Assembly: GCF_029369745.1 (NCBI RefSeq)
Contig: NZ_CP120210.1
Span: forward strand, 3,472,001 to 3,536,000
Source: Amycolatopsis sp. QT-25
GTDB lineage: Bacteria > Actinomycetota > Actinomycetes > Mycobacteriales > Pseudonocardiaceae
Direction: 5' to 3'
DNA length: 64,000 nucleotides
The translations under genes were made by a program, and so were the position numbers. The first letter of the stretch is position 1; each line of letters starts with the position of its first letter. Under the pieces are notes generated by a model that was given only the letters and a program-made list of their open reading frames with translations, ran no database searches and had not been told where the DNA came from. Shown here piece by piece: positions 44,869-52,704 of the stretch.

Positions 44869-47621
44869 GCGGCGCCTTCGAGGCGCTGCGCGGCCAGCTG
44901 CAGGAGGCCGCGGCCGCCTTCGCCGACGGGCCAGGCGCGCTGGAGGGCATCCTGCTCGGGCTCGTCGACGACGTCGACCGCGCGGTGCGGGAGCCGCTGG
45001 AGATCTTCCCGGTCTGCCACCATTCCCCGGCTTCGGCCGTGGCGATGGCCCGGAGGTTGCGCGAGAAGCAGCCGAAGGTGGTGTACCTCGAATTGTGTGA
45101 AGACATGGCACCGTTGCTGACCGAGTTGCGCAACTGCCGTCTTCCCGTGGCGGTGCAGGCTTTCGCGACGGAGGTGAAGGGGTTCCCCGCCGAGTGGGCG
45201 CCCCTGTCCGTCGTCGCTCCGATCACCGAGGCTTCGGCCGAGTACCAGGCGATCGCATACGCCCTCGACACCCCCGGCGTCGAACTCGTCCTCGTCGACC
45301 GGTCGGCCGACCACGTCTTCCAGTGGAGCGAAGGCGAATCCTCCCCGGAGCCGGACGCGCCGCCCGCGGAGGAAGAGGCCGCACTGCACGGTGACGCGGT
45401 CGGCGTCGAGATCGGCGACCTGCGGCCGCGGTTCGCCGAACTCGAGGAACACCTCCTGCGACACGGACGCGTGCGGCACTGGTCGGAGTGGTGGCACCAG
45501 TACGTCGAGCTGCCGCTCGGCGACAGCGACCATGACACCTACCGCCAGGTCATGTTCCTGATCGGCAGCCTGTTCCGCCGCCTCGCGCCCGGCGACACCC
45601 GGCGCGTGCGGGTGGACGAAGACCGAGAGCGCTACATGTGGACCCGCATGCGCGAGCACCTCGCCAGCTCGGGCGCCGATCCCGCGGACTGCCTCTACCT
45701 CTGCGGCGCGTTCCACGCCGCCAGCCGGGTCGCGGAGTTCGGCGTCGAAGGCACGGACGGATTCGTGATCAGCCCACGCAGCGCGAGCACCTGGCAGTAC
45801 GGGCTGATCCCGTCGAGCCACGCCTCGATCGAGGCGCAGTTCGGGCTCGCCGGCGGATCGGTGTCGATCGCCGCGACGGAGTGGGCGAAGAACCTCAAGC
45901 GCACCAAGGTGAAGCAGTTCCGGCTGGCCGGGCAGGTGGGCGTCCCGAAGCGAAAGAAGGCCGCGGAACTGCCGGCCCAGACCCCGGATCCGGTGGCGTC
46001 GGATCGGCTTTCCGGGTTCCTGCGACGGCCTCCGGTGCTCGACCGGCTGGACGAGACGGAGCTGCTGGGCTGGTCGGTCGAGATCGTGCGGGCGGCGCGG
46101 CGCAACGGGTACCTGTCCTCGACGGCCGACGCCATCGCGGTGTTCGAGACGTCGATCCTGCTGGCGGGCTTGCGTGACCGAGCCAAGCCGACGCCGTACG
46201 ACTTCCAGGACGCGGCGGTCACCTGTATCGAGAAGGACGTCGTACCCGGCAGGCGCGACGTGCGCCGGCTCGTCGAGATCATGATGGGCGGCGACCGGAT
46301 CGGCCAGGTCGGCTACGACGCGTTGCCGCCGCTGGCTCGCGACGTGCACGACAGGCTCGAACCTCTCAACCTCAAGCTGCAGCAACGAGGGGTACAGCGA
46401 GCGCTGCTGGACATCGCTTCGAAGCCGGAGCTGGAGCCCTGCTCCGATCTGCTGTGGATGCTGCGGTACCTGATGCCGCACGGCGCGGCGCGGCCGATCA
46501 TGGGGGAGCGGCGGCTCGGTGAGCGGCCGATCCAGGAGTCGTGGGATCTGGCGCTGGGCACTCACCAGCGGGCCCTCATCGAGCTGGGTTACGAGGGCGT
46601 CAGCATCGAACAAGTGCTGGAGCAACGGCTTCGGCGTGCCGCCTACCACCCGCAGGCCACCGCGGCGAAGGTGCTCGGAGCGGTCGAGGACGCGACGCTC
46701 TACCTGCGCGGCGCCCGGCTGGCAGGGGAGCTGGGCACGCGTGCGCTGGAGGTGCTGGCCACCGAACGCACGGTCGACGGCGCTCCGGAAGTGCTGCGGC
46801 GAGTGCGGAGGCTGCTGGCGCATTACCGGACCGGCGAGCCGGTGCTGCCCCGGTGGATCGAGGACTTCGTCAGGACGGGGTACGCGCACTACTGCACCCT
46901 GCTCCCGGCGGCCTTCGCCGACGAAGAGGCCGGTGTCGAGCAGGTCGCCGCCATGCTGGGCTTCCTGTTCAGCATGGAGGCGCTCGCCTTGTCGCTGGGG
47001 TGCGACCGTACGCAGCTGGAGCTGGCGATCGCCGGATCGCATCCGGAGGAGCCGTCGAAGGTGGCGTTGCTGTGGGCGGCTCAGGTCCAACTCGGCGGCC
47101 TCTCGCGGGCGGAACTGCGTGAGCGGTGTGCCGGATTGCTGGCGAACCCGTTGGTGCTGCCCGCTTACCCGCGCTATCTGAGCGGCTTCGTCCACGCGTT
47201 GGAACCGGCGCCGGGATTGGCCGACTTCGTCGTCGAGGCGGTGTCGAACGCCTTCGCCGAGCTTCCGGACAGGTTGCTGTTGCCGTGGCTGCCGACGTTG
47301 ATCACCACGCTGCGGTCCCGGGGTGCGGAGCTGGTGCCGCTGCTCGTGCGGGAGGCCGGGCGGATTTTCCCTGGTCGTCTCGCGACTCTCGACGCATGGG
47401 TCCCGCCCTGGAAGAACCAGCCGGAACCACTTGCCTTACCGAGGAAATCAGGTGGGAGCGGGCTCGCGCTGCTGGCCGCGCACCCGGCGGCCTGTGACGC
47501 CGTGGCGGGGCTTCTGGGGTGCGACGAGCCCTGGGGCAGCGCCGCACCCGGCGGTTTGGTGCTGCTCGAGCGCTATCCCGATTCCGCCGCCGCGCTGGAG
47601 GAGGTACTCAGCGGGTCGTGA
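44865..47621 (+). CDS. DUF5682 family protein, last gene of the MoxR-VWA operon
   Basis: 918 aa. The N-terminal 330 residues carry family motifs: FPVCHHSPASAVAMARRL, VVYLELCEDM, VELVLVDRSADHVFQW, and LYLCGAFHAASRVAEFG. These resemble an alpha/beta, possibly TraB/Erythromycin-esterase-like core with conserved His and Glu/Asp. The remaining 550 residues are helical repeats rich in Leu and Arg, like an ARM/HEAT scaffold. The enzyme activity, if any, is unknown. Linked by GTGA overlap to the MoxR gene; DUF5682, MoxR and VWA genes occur together in actinobacterial genomes as I recall them. No export signal. Confidence 0.82.
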   Translation: MSGAFEALRGQLQEAAAAFADGPGALEGILLGLVDDVDRAVREPLEIFPVCHHSPASAVAMARRLREKQPKVVYLELCEDMAPLLTELRNCRLPVAVQAFATEVKGFPAEWAPLSVVAPITEASAEYQAIAYALDTPGVELVLVDRSADHVFQWSEGESSPEPDAPPAEEEAALHGDAVGVEIGDLRPRFAELEEHLLRHGRVRHWSEWWHQYVELPLGDSDHDTYRQVMFLIGSLFRRLAPGDTRRVRVDEDRERYMWTRMREHLASSGADPADCLYLCGAFHAASRVAEFGVEGTDGFVISPRSASTWQYGLIPSSHASIEAQFGLAGGSVSIAATEWAKNLKRTKVKQFRLAGQVGVPKRKKAAELPAQTPDPVASDRLSGFLRRPPVLDRLDETELLGWSVEIVRAARRNGYLSSTADAIAVFETSILLAGLRDRAKPTPYDFQDAAVTCIEKDVVPGRRDVRRLVEIMMGGDRIGQVGYDALPPLARDVHDRLEPLNLKLQQRGVQRALLDIASKPELEPCSDLLWMLRYLMPHGAARPIMGERRLGERPIQESWDLALGTHQRALIELGYEGVSIEQVLEQRLRRAAYHPQATAAKVLGAVEDATLYLRGARLAGELGTRALEVLATERTVDGAPEVLRRVRRLLAHYRTGEPVLPRWIEDFVRTGYAHYCTLLPAAFADEEAGVEQVAAMLGFLFSMEALALSLGCDRTQLELAIAGSHPEEPSKVALLWAAQVQLGGLSRAELRERCAGLLANPLVLPAYPRYLSGFVHALEPAPGLADFVVEAVSNAFAELPDRLLLPWLPTLITTLRSRGAELVPLLVREAGRIFPGRLATLDAWVPPWKNQPEPLALPRKSGGSGLALLAAHPAACDAVAGLLGCDEPWGSAAPGGLVLLERYPDSAAALEEVLSGS

Positions 47622-47628
47622 ACAGAGC

Positions 47629-47658
47629 GGGCGGTCGCCGGGTGTCCGGCGACCGCCC
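47629..47658. terminator. Two-way hairpin terminator between convergent genes
   Basis: GGGCGGTCGCCGG pairs with CCGGCGACCGCCC around GTGT, just past the DUF5682 stop and 7 nt before the end of the minus-strand carotenoid oxygenase gene. Confidence 0.8.
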
Positions 47659-47664
47659 TGACGG

Positions 47665-49131
47665 TCAGTCGGCGATCCAGCTTCCGTGGAAGCCCAGCGG
47701 CACCGGCCTCGGCAGATGGATGCGCGCCAAGGGCTTCGCGGTGAAGTCCTGTGCCGACAGGATCACCAGATCCGAAGCGTTGCGGTCGGGGTCGTTCACG
47801 TAGGCGAGGGCGTAACCGTCGTCTTCTGCCTTACCGCGGGACGACGGCACGAACACCGCTTCGCTCGCGTCGGCGCCCCGGCCGAAGCGATGCACCTCCG
47901 AGTGTCCGTTGCGCAGGTCGTGCTTGATCAGCGCGTTGCCGAAGGTGTCGGCGGGCTTGTCCAGGTAGACGTCGAACAGTTCGCCGGGGGAGGCCGAGTA
48001 ACCGTACCGGTGCCGTCGTGACACCAGGTTTTCGTTGACCCGGGGGAACTCCTGTGGCCGATCGTCGAGCACACGGCGCCGCACGCGACCCTTCGCGAGG
48101 TCGATCGTCCAGCGCTCCAGCACGGGTGGCCCCGACGCCGAAGGGCCGCCGAAGCCCTGCTTGCCGGACACCTCGAACGGTGCCGGCATCGTCGTCAGGT
48201 CGACCACCACCGTGGAGCCGTGGTCGTAGGCGTTGAGCGTGTGCGAGTAGAACACCGGGTCCACCCCGAACCAGCGGACCGGACCACCGTCGCGGTTCAG
48301 CACGCCGACCCTGGCCGGATGTTCCCTGTTCCACTTGTAGGGCACGATCTTGCCCGGTTGCGGATCGAAGGTGACCGGCACGTCGAAGACGACCACGTAG
48401 TTCTCCGTGAGCCCGAAGTCGTGCATCATCGGGCTGTCGGTGACCGGGATTCGGGTGGTCCGCACGACGCGGCCGGTCCGATCGATCAGCAGGTGCCGTA
48501 CGTGGTCCCAGGTCGGGTGATAGGTCACCGCATGGAGTTCGTCGGCGCGCGCGTCGAACTTCGTGTGCGCGGTGTAGGAACCCGCCAGCGAGCCGCCGAA
48601 ATCGAAGGGCCCCAACGTGTTCAGCTCGCCGTCGAGTTCGTACGGCGGTGCTCCGGATTCCTGCAGGGCGAGGATTCGGCCGTGATGGCCGATCACATGG
48701 GTGTTCGGCGCGAAATCCTCGGGTGGCACCGGCCACGGGTACCGCTCACCCAGTTTCGCCGCGACACCGGACGAACGTACCCAGCGGTTGCGGTACCACT
48801 CGGCCTTCCCGTCGCGCAGCCGGACGCCGTGCACCATCCCCTCACCCAGCATCCAGTGGTGAGCGCGCGGATCTTCGAGCCCGAGGACGTTCGGCCCGGT
48901 GCGCAGGTACCGCCCGCAGAGGTCCTTCGGAACGCGGCCGGTGACCGGCAGGCCGAACGCGGTCACCTCCTCCTTCACCGGCGCGAACGCGCCTTCGACG
49001 AACGGGTGACGCGGCTTCGCCGGAGTCGGCGCGGCGTAGGCGGCCCCGGTGCTCCCGGAGGTCGCGGCGGCTCCTCCGATGACGAGCGCGGCCGCGCCAC
49101 GGAGCACGTTCCGCCTGGTCGGTTCGGTCAT
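47665..49131 (-). CDS. Carotenoid oxygenase (carotenoid cleavage dioxygenase family)
   Basis: 488 aa from the ATG at 49131, with GGGG 6 nt upstream; the ATG at 49137 is less well spaced. The leader RRNVLRGAAALVIGG is Tat-like. The four iron-binding histidines fall in SYTAHTKFD, SPMMHDFGLTENYVV, FYSHTLNAYD and GFHGSW, the pattern of the seven-bladed-propeller CCD family. Expected to split a conjugated double bond in a carotenoid, stilbene or lignin-type compound. It is divergent from a TetR regulator across an 81-bp spacer with an operator-like repeat. Confidence 0.9.
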   Translation of the reverse strand: MTEPTRRNVLRGAAALVIGGAAATSGSTGAAYAAPTPAKPRHPFVEGAFAPVKEEVTAFGLPVTGRVPKDLCGRYLRTGPNVLGLEDPRAHHWMLGEGMVHGVRLRDGKAEWYRNRWVRSSGVAAKLGERYPWPVPPEDFAPNTHVIGHHGRILALQESGAPPYELDGELNTLGPFDFGGSLAGSYTAHTKFDARADELHAVTYHPTWDHVRHLLIDRTGRVVRTTRIPVTDSPMMHDFGLTENYVVVFDVPVTFDPQPGKIVPYKWNREHPARVGVLNRDGGPVRWFGVDPVFYSHTLNAYDHGSTVVVDLTTMPAPFEVSGKQGFGGPSASGPPVLERWTIDLAKGRVRRRVLDDRPQEFPRVNENLVSRRHRYGYSASPGELFDVYLDKPADTFGNALIKHDLRNGHSEVHRFGRGADASEAVFVPSSRGKAEDDGYALAYVNDPDRNASDLVILSAQDFTAKPLARIHLPRPVPLGFHGSWIAD

Positions 49132-49158
49132 GATCATCCCCAGTCCGTGAAGTAATTG

Positions 49159-49178
49159 TGTACGACATGAACAGTACA
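49159..49178. promoter_or_regulatory. TGTAC-N10-GTACA inverted repeat between oxygenase and TetR genes
   Basis: Perfect 5-bp arms 20 bp overall, in the 81-bp spacer between the divergent carotenoid oxygenase and TetR genes. Size and position fit a TetR operator that controls both genes. Confidence 0.5.
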
Positions 49179-49212
49179 TGCCTTTACCGGTTGTGGGTGC
49201 GACAATGCCCCG

Positions 49213-49929
49213 ATGGACGACGTCGAGATCGACTTGCTGCCGCCGGGTACCGCGCTGGCCTGGGGGCACACCCCGGCACCACGGCGCGGACCGAAGCCGG
49301 GTTACAGCCTCGCGCAGATCGTCGACGCGGCCATCGCGCAGGCCGACGCGGAGGGTTACGCGGCACTGTCCATGCCGTCGATCGCCAAACGGCTCGGCGT
49401 CACCGCGAACGCGCTCTACCGGTACCTGAGCTCCAAGGAGGAGTTGCTCGTCCTTGTCGCCGAAGCGGCTTGGGGGCCCCCGCCGGAACCGTCGTCCGGC
49501 GACTGGCGCGCTGCCGTCACGGCGTGGGCCCGTGCGCTTCTCCTGCGCTGCCGCCGGCACCCGTGGCTGATCGACCTGCCGGTGCGAAGGGCGCCGAGCA
49601 CGCCGAACCTGCTGGGATGGCTGGAGAACTTCCTGGAGGGGATGGCAGGCTCGGGCCTGAGCGTCCAGGACGTGACCGGGTGCGCCGTCCTCGTGGACGG
49701 ATGGGTGCGCAGCACCGCTTCCCTCCTCCGAGACGTGAACGCGCACCCTTCGGATCAGGTCCGGGCGCTGAGCGCGTTCCTGGGACCGCGTCTCGAGGGG
49801 CGAGGTTATCTGCGTACCGCCGCCGTGATCTCCGAGGCGTACGGCGCGGAAGGCATGGAGGAGGCCGACGTCGAGTTCGGTCTCGGTCGCATCCTGGACG
49901 GCATCGAGGCGCTCATCGAGCGCCGCTGA
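49213..49929 (+). CDS. TetR-family regulator divergent from the carotenoid oxygenase
   Basis: 238 aa. The HTH lies at about residues 35-80 (YSLAQIVDAAIAQADAEGYA, then IAKRLGVTANALYRYLSSKEEL), followed by a TetR_C-type domain with PWLIDLPVRRAPSTPNLLGW. ATG at 49213. Its 3-prime end overlaps the end of the truncated TetR gene on the other strand by 17 nt. Probable repressor of the divergent oxygenase. Confidence 0.88.
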   Translation: MDDVEIDLLPPGTALAWGHTPAPRRGPKPGYSLAQIVDAAIAQADAEGYAALSMPSIAKRLGVTANALYRYLSSKEELLVLVAEAAWGPPPEPSSGDWRAAVTAWARALLLRCRRHPWLIDLPVRRAPSTPNLLGWLENFLEGMAGSGLSVQDVTGCAVLVDGWVRSTASLLRDVNAHPSDQVRALSAFLGPRLEGRGYLRTAAVISEAYGAEGMEEADVEFGLGRILDGIEALIERR

Positions 49930-50253
49930 ACACCTCGTCGAGCCGGTAGTCGACGATCTCCGCCGCGCGATCCGAGGTGTAGGCGTCGACCATGATCGCG
50001 GTCACGAGGCCGGCGGACATCGTCGCGAGCGCGTCGGCCTCCAGCGTGGGGTCGACGCGGGCGGGGACGCTGCCCTTCGCCTGCGCGCTTCGGAGCAGCT
50101 CGGTGAGCGCGCGGGTCAGGTGCGGCAGAAGCGGTTCCTGGCCGGGGTCCTGACTTCCGCGGATGACATCGACGGCGAAGTAGGCGATCTGGACCGCGGC
50201 CAGCATGCGGCGGCGTTCGCCGTCCGGCAGGACGGCGGTCAGTAGGCGCGCAC
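49913..50253 (-). pseudogene. TetR-family regulator remnant lacking its DNA-binding domain
   Basis: From RARLLTAVLPDGERRRMLAA (near 50250) to VFSGAR it reads as the C-terminal ligand-binding domain of a TetR protein: MLAAVQIAYFAVDVIRG, then LEADALATMSAGLVTAIMVD. The HTH half is absent; upstream codons in this frame are unrelated and belong to the hydrolase remnant on the opposite strand. An ATG at 50206 could start a 97-aa product, but it would not bind DNA. The break coincides with the missing 5-prime end of the plus-strand hydrolase. Confidence 0.65.
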
Positions 50254-50826
50254 GATGGTGCGTTCGTCCCCGGTCGCCATCTCGTCGAGGGGGTGCTCGA
50301 GGGAACCGGCCACGAAAAGGTCCACCTTGCCGGTGTCTCGCGAGGCGGCCGGCTCGCTTTGAACCTCGCCACCCGGACGACCGACCGGCTGGCCGGAGTC
50401 GTCACCTTCGAAGCCGCGGGGTTCGGCGCGATCGGCCGGAGCTTCCTCTGGTGGAGCTTCGGCGAGATCGTCCGCTGGTTCTTGCCGAAGTGGCTGCTCC
50501 GGCTGGTGGCGTCCGGCGATCCCGCGGTGCGGCACACCGTGCGGCCTCTGCTTTTCGCTGCCCTCAAATACGAACAGCATCTTCCTGAGATGCACCTGTT
50601 CGGCGACGAAGAGTTGTCCGCGATCGACGTACCCACCCGGATCGTGGTCGCCGAACGCAGCGTCATCCTCCGTGCTCGCGAGGTGGTGGCCCGGCTCGGG
50701 TCACTGAGCCCGCACATCGATGCCGAGGTCGTGCCCGACACCACGCACGGGCTGTCCCTGGAGAGACCGGAGCTGGTCACCGCCCGGATTCTCGAGGCTG
50801 CGCAGCACGCCGGCGCGGTGTCGTGA
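50236..50826 (+). pseudogene. Alpha/beta hydrolase remnant lacking its N-terminal part
   Basis: In this frame the sequence AHDGAFVPGRHLVEGVLEG leads into VHLAGVSRGGRLALNLATR, the nucleophile elbow (GVSRGG) of an alpha/beta hydrolase. Further on, SAIDVPTRIVVAERSVILRA gives the acid region and VVPDTTHGLSLERPE the catalytic His. The N-terminal 80 or so residues with the oxyanion-hole HG motif are missing, and no good start or RBS is present (an internal ATG at 50293 lies too close to the nucleophile). Originally it was probably divergent from the TetR remnant. Confidence 0.62.
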
Positions 50827-50877
50827 CCTGCGCGGAGGCGTGACGACCGGGATGCGGCCGTCACGCCCGCGGTGCGG

Positions 50878-51486
50878 TCAGGCCGCGACCGCCGTGGCGG
50901 ACCACGACGGTGAGCGGCCGAGCAGGGCGACGATCGTGTCCAGGCCGGACGGCCCCTTCTCGTCGACGGCCGGGCCGAACGCGGCGCCCGGTGCTTTCCG
51001 GTTCTTCCCGTCCGGGATCGCCTCGGCGAAGCGCAGTCCGGCTTCGAGCACCTCTCGCTGGAACTTGAGCGGCAGGCCGAGGGTTCGGGCCACGTCCCAG
51101 GAGTGCGCCAGGTAGTCGACGAAGTGGAAGCCCAGAGCCTGCTCCGCGGTGAAGGTGATTTCGGTGGAGAACTCGGGAAGGGCGAATTTCCGGTCGGCGA
51201 GGTCGTGGGGGACGAAGGCGTTCAGCACTCGCTTGACCGAGGCGCGGTAGGTCTCCACGGGGTCGTCGCCCAACGGGAGCAGCCGCCAGTGGTCGAGGCC
51301 GGTCTCGCCCTCGGCCGCGGCGGCGAAGCCGTGGTGCTGAGTGGCCATGTGCGCCAGCAGGCCGTGCAGGGTCCAGGCGCTGCACGGCGTCGGTTTGGTC
51401 AGGTCGGCGGGCGTGATCTTGGTGACCAGGTCCAGGCTGGCACGGGTCACGATGGCGTCGAGAATGCGGAGCTCGTCGATAGGCAT
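50878..51486 (-). CDS. DinB-like metal-binding protein (TIGR03086 / mycothiol maleylpyruvate-isomerase-like)
   Basis: 202 aa from the ATG at 51486 (MPIDELRILD). Four-helix DinB fold with metal-site histidines in WTLHGLLAHMATQHHGF and FHFVDYLAHSWDVAR. TPCSAWTLHGLLAHM is characteristic of TIGR03086 proteins. In actinomycetes this fold includes mycothiol-dependent enzymes. The MarR gene is divergent across 70 bp, suggesting it controls this gene. Confidence 0.85.
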   Translation of the reverse strand: MPIDELRILDAIVTRASLDLVTKITPADLTKPTPCSAWTLHGLLAHMATQHHGFAAAAEGETGLDHWRLLPLGDDPVETYRASVKRVLNAFVPHDLADRKFALPEFSTEITFTAEQALGFHFVDYLAHSWDVARTLGLPLKFQREVLEAGLRFAEAIPDGKNRKAPGAAFGPAVDEKGPSGLDTIVALLGRSPSWSATAVAA

Positions 51487-51494
51487 AAGCACAT

Positions 51495-51522
51495 CATCTA
51501 CATATGCACACGAGTTAGTCAA
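51495..51522 (-). promoter_or_regulatory. Promoter of the DinB-like gene
   Basis: On the minus strand TTGACT (plus 51517-51522) and TAGATG (plus 51495-51500) are 16 nt apart. The spacer between the divergent DinB-like and MarR genes is AT-rich (ACATCATCTACATATG) and is the likely MarR target. Confidence 0.45.
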
Positions 51523-51556
51523 CCGGTTTCACCGATCAGGTCGGTATGGTCTGCGC

Positions 51557-51979
51557 ATGGCGGAGCAAAGGAGGCCGGACCTCGCGGCGATGCTCGGCGG
51601 GCTGATGCGACGGCTGATGAACGCCGAGACGCCAGTGCTGGCCGAGCACGGGTTGACCATGTGGGGCTACGTGGTGCTGAGCGCGCTCGACGACGGGCCC
51701 GTCCGCACGCAGGCCGCCCTCGCGAAGGCGATCGGCGCGGACAAGACGCGGATCATCGGCACCCTCGACCGGCTTCAGGAGGACGGGCTGATCACCCGCG
51801 AGCCGGATCCGAAGGACCGCCGGGTCCGGCTGCTGGGGATCACCGAAACCGGCCGCGCCGCGCGGAGGTCGGCCCAGGCGAAGATCCAGGAGGAGGAAGA
51901 ACTGCTGCTCGCGCAGCTTTCCGCCGCCGATCGCGAAGCCTTCCTTCGCGCCGCGCAGGTGCTGTCCGAGACGCGGTGA
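51557..51979 (+). CDS. MarR-family regulator
   Basis: 140 aa from the ATG at 51557. Winged helix: LAKAIGADKTRIIGTLDRLQ is the recognition region and EPDPKDRRVRLLGITETG the wing, both typical of MarR proteins. The C-terminal helices form the dimer interface. Divergent from the DinB-like gene, its probable target. Confidence 0.9.
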   Translation: MAEQRRPDLAAMLGGLMRRLMNAETPVLAEHGLTMWGYVVLSALDDGPVRTQAALAKAIGADKTRIIGTLDRLQEDGLITREPDPKDRRVRLLGITETGRAARRSAQAKIQEEEELLLAQLSAADREAFLRAAQVLSETR

Positions 51980-51992
51980 CCGTGACCGGTCG

Positions 51993-52620
51993 TCAGCCGA
52001 GTTCCTCCACGACCATGCCCGCCGGACGGCCCGGCGGCGACCGGCGCCACCAGGCGCCGAAAGCCTGTGCCAGCCGCCGTGGCACCTCGACCTGCGCGCC
52101 GCCTCCGTGGAAGTCGATCGTCACCGGCACACCGCCGATTTCCGTGAAGCCCCCAACGGATTCGGCGGACCAACTTCGCGTAGTCGGCGCTGGCGGAGAC
52201 GAACGTGACCACCTTCGCCGCCCCGATCCGGCGTGCTTCCCCGAGGACGGCGTCTTCGAGCACGCCGGACGGCCAGTCGCCGAGTCCGAGTTTCCGGTCG
52301 TAGTAGGAGATCGGCTCATCGGCACGCAGGAGCCCGTAGCCGCGGCTGAGGATCAGTGTCCGGCCGGACGCGGCGGCCTCGCCCAGGGCGCCGCCGACGT
52401 TCCGGTAGAAGCTCCCGCTGTAGCGGAGCCACGCGGGCCGCAGCCCCCCGTCGTCGACCTTGGACCTCGCCAGGACATCGGCCCGCGCGCGAAGCATCGC
52501 CTCCGGCCAGACCGCGCCGGTTTCCTCGGCCTGCCCGCCCCGGTTCTTGGCCTTGGAAGGGCCGAGAACGATCAGCGCCTCGCGCGGATCGATCGCGTCG
52601 AGTACGCCCGTCGCCTCCAT
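51993..52620 (-). pseudogene. YaaA/DUF6884-like gene with a frameshift
   Basis: From the ATG at 52620 the first 150 residues read clearly: IVLGPSKAKN, LRYSGSFYRNVGGAL, LILSRGYGLLRADEPISYYD and TFVSASADYAKLVRRI. Then the frame is lost near 52165, and the homologous end SVGGFTEIGGVPVTIDFHGG...GMVVEELG is one frame away, stopping at 51993. A one-base indel in the CCGAATCCG/GGGGG area explains it; it could be a true lesion or a sequencing error. Family: YaaA-like proteins, whose best-known member helps cells survive peroxide. Converges with the MarR gene 13 nt away. Confidence 0.6.
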
Positions 52621-52704
52621 CGAAAGGATCCTATCGGCGACGCGCCGACCGGACGCCGATCGGTCCCGGGCATGCTGGAGGGAGCAGACCGCGGAAGGGG
52701 GACC

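Noticed and set aside
44499..47195. 898-codon minus-strand open frame opposite the DUF5682 gene
   Set aside because: Mirror frame of a high-GC gene; the plus strand has coding overlaps and family motifs.
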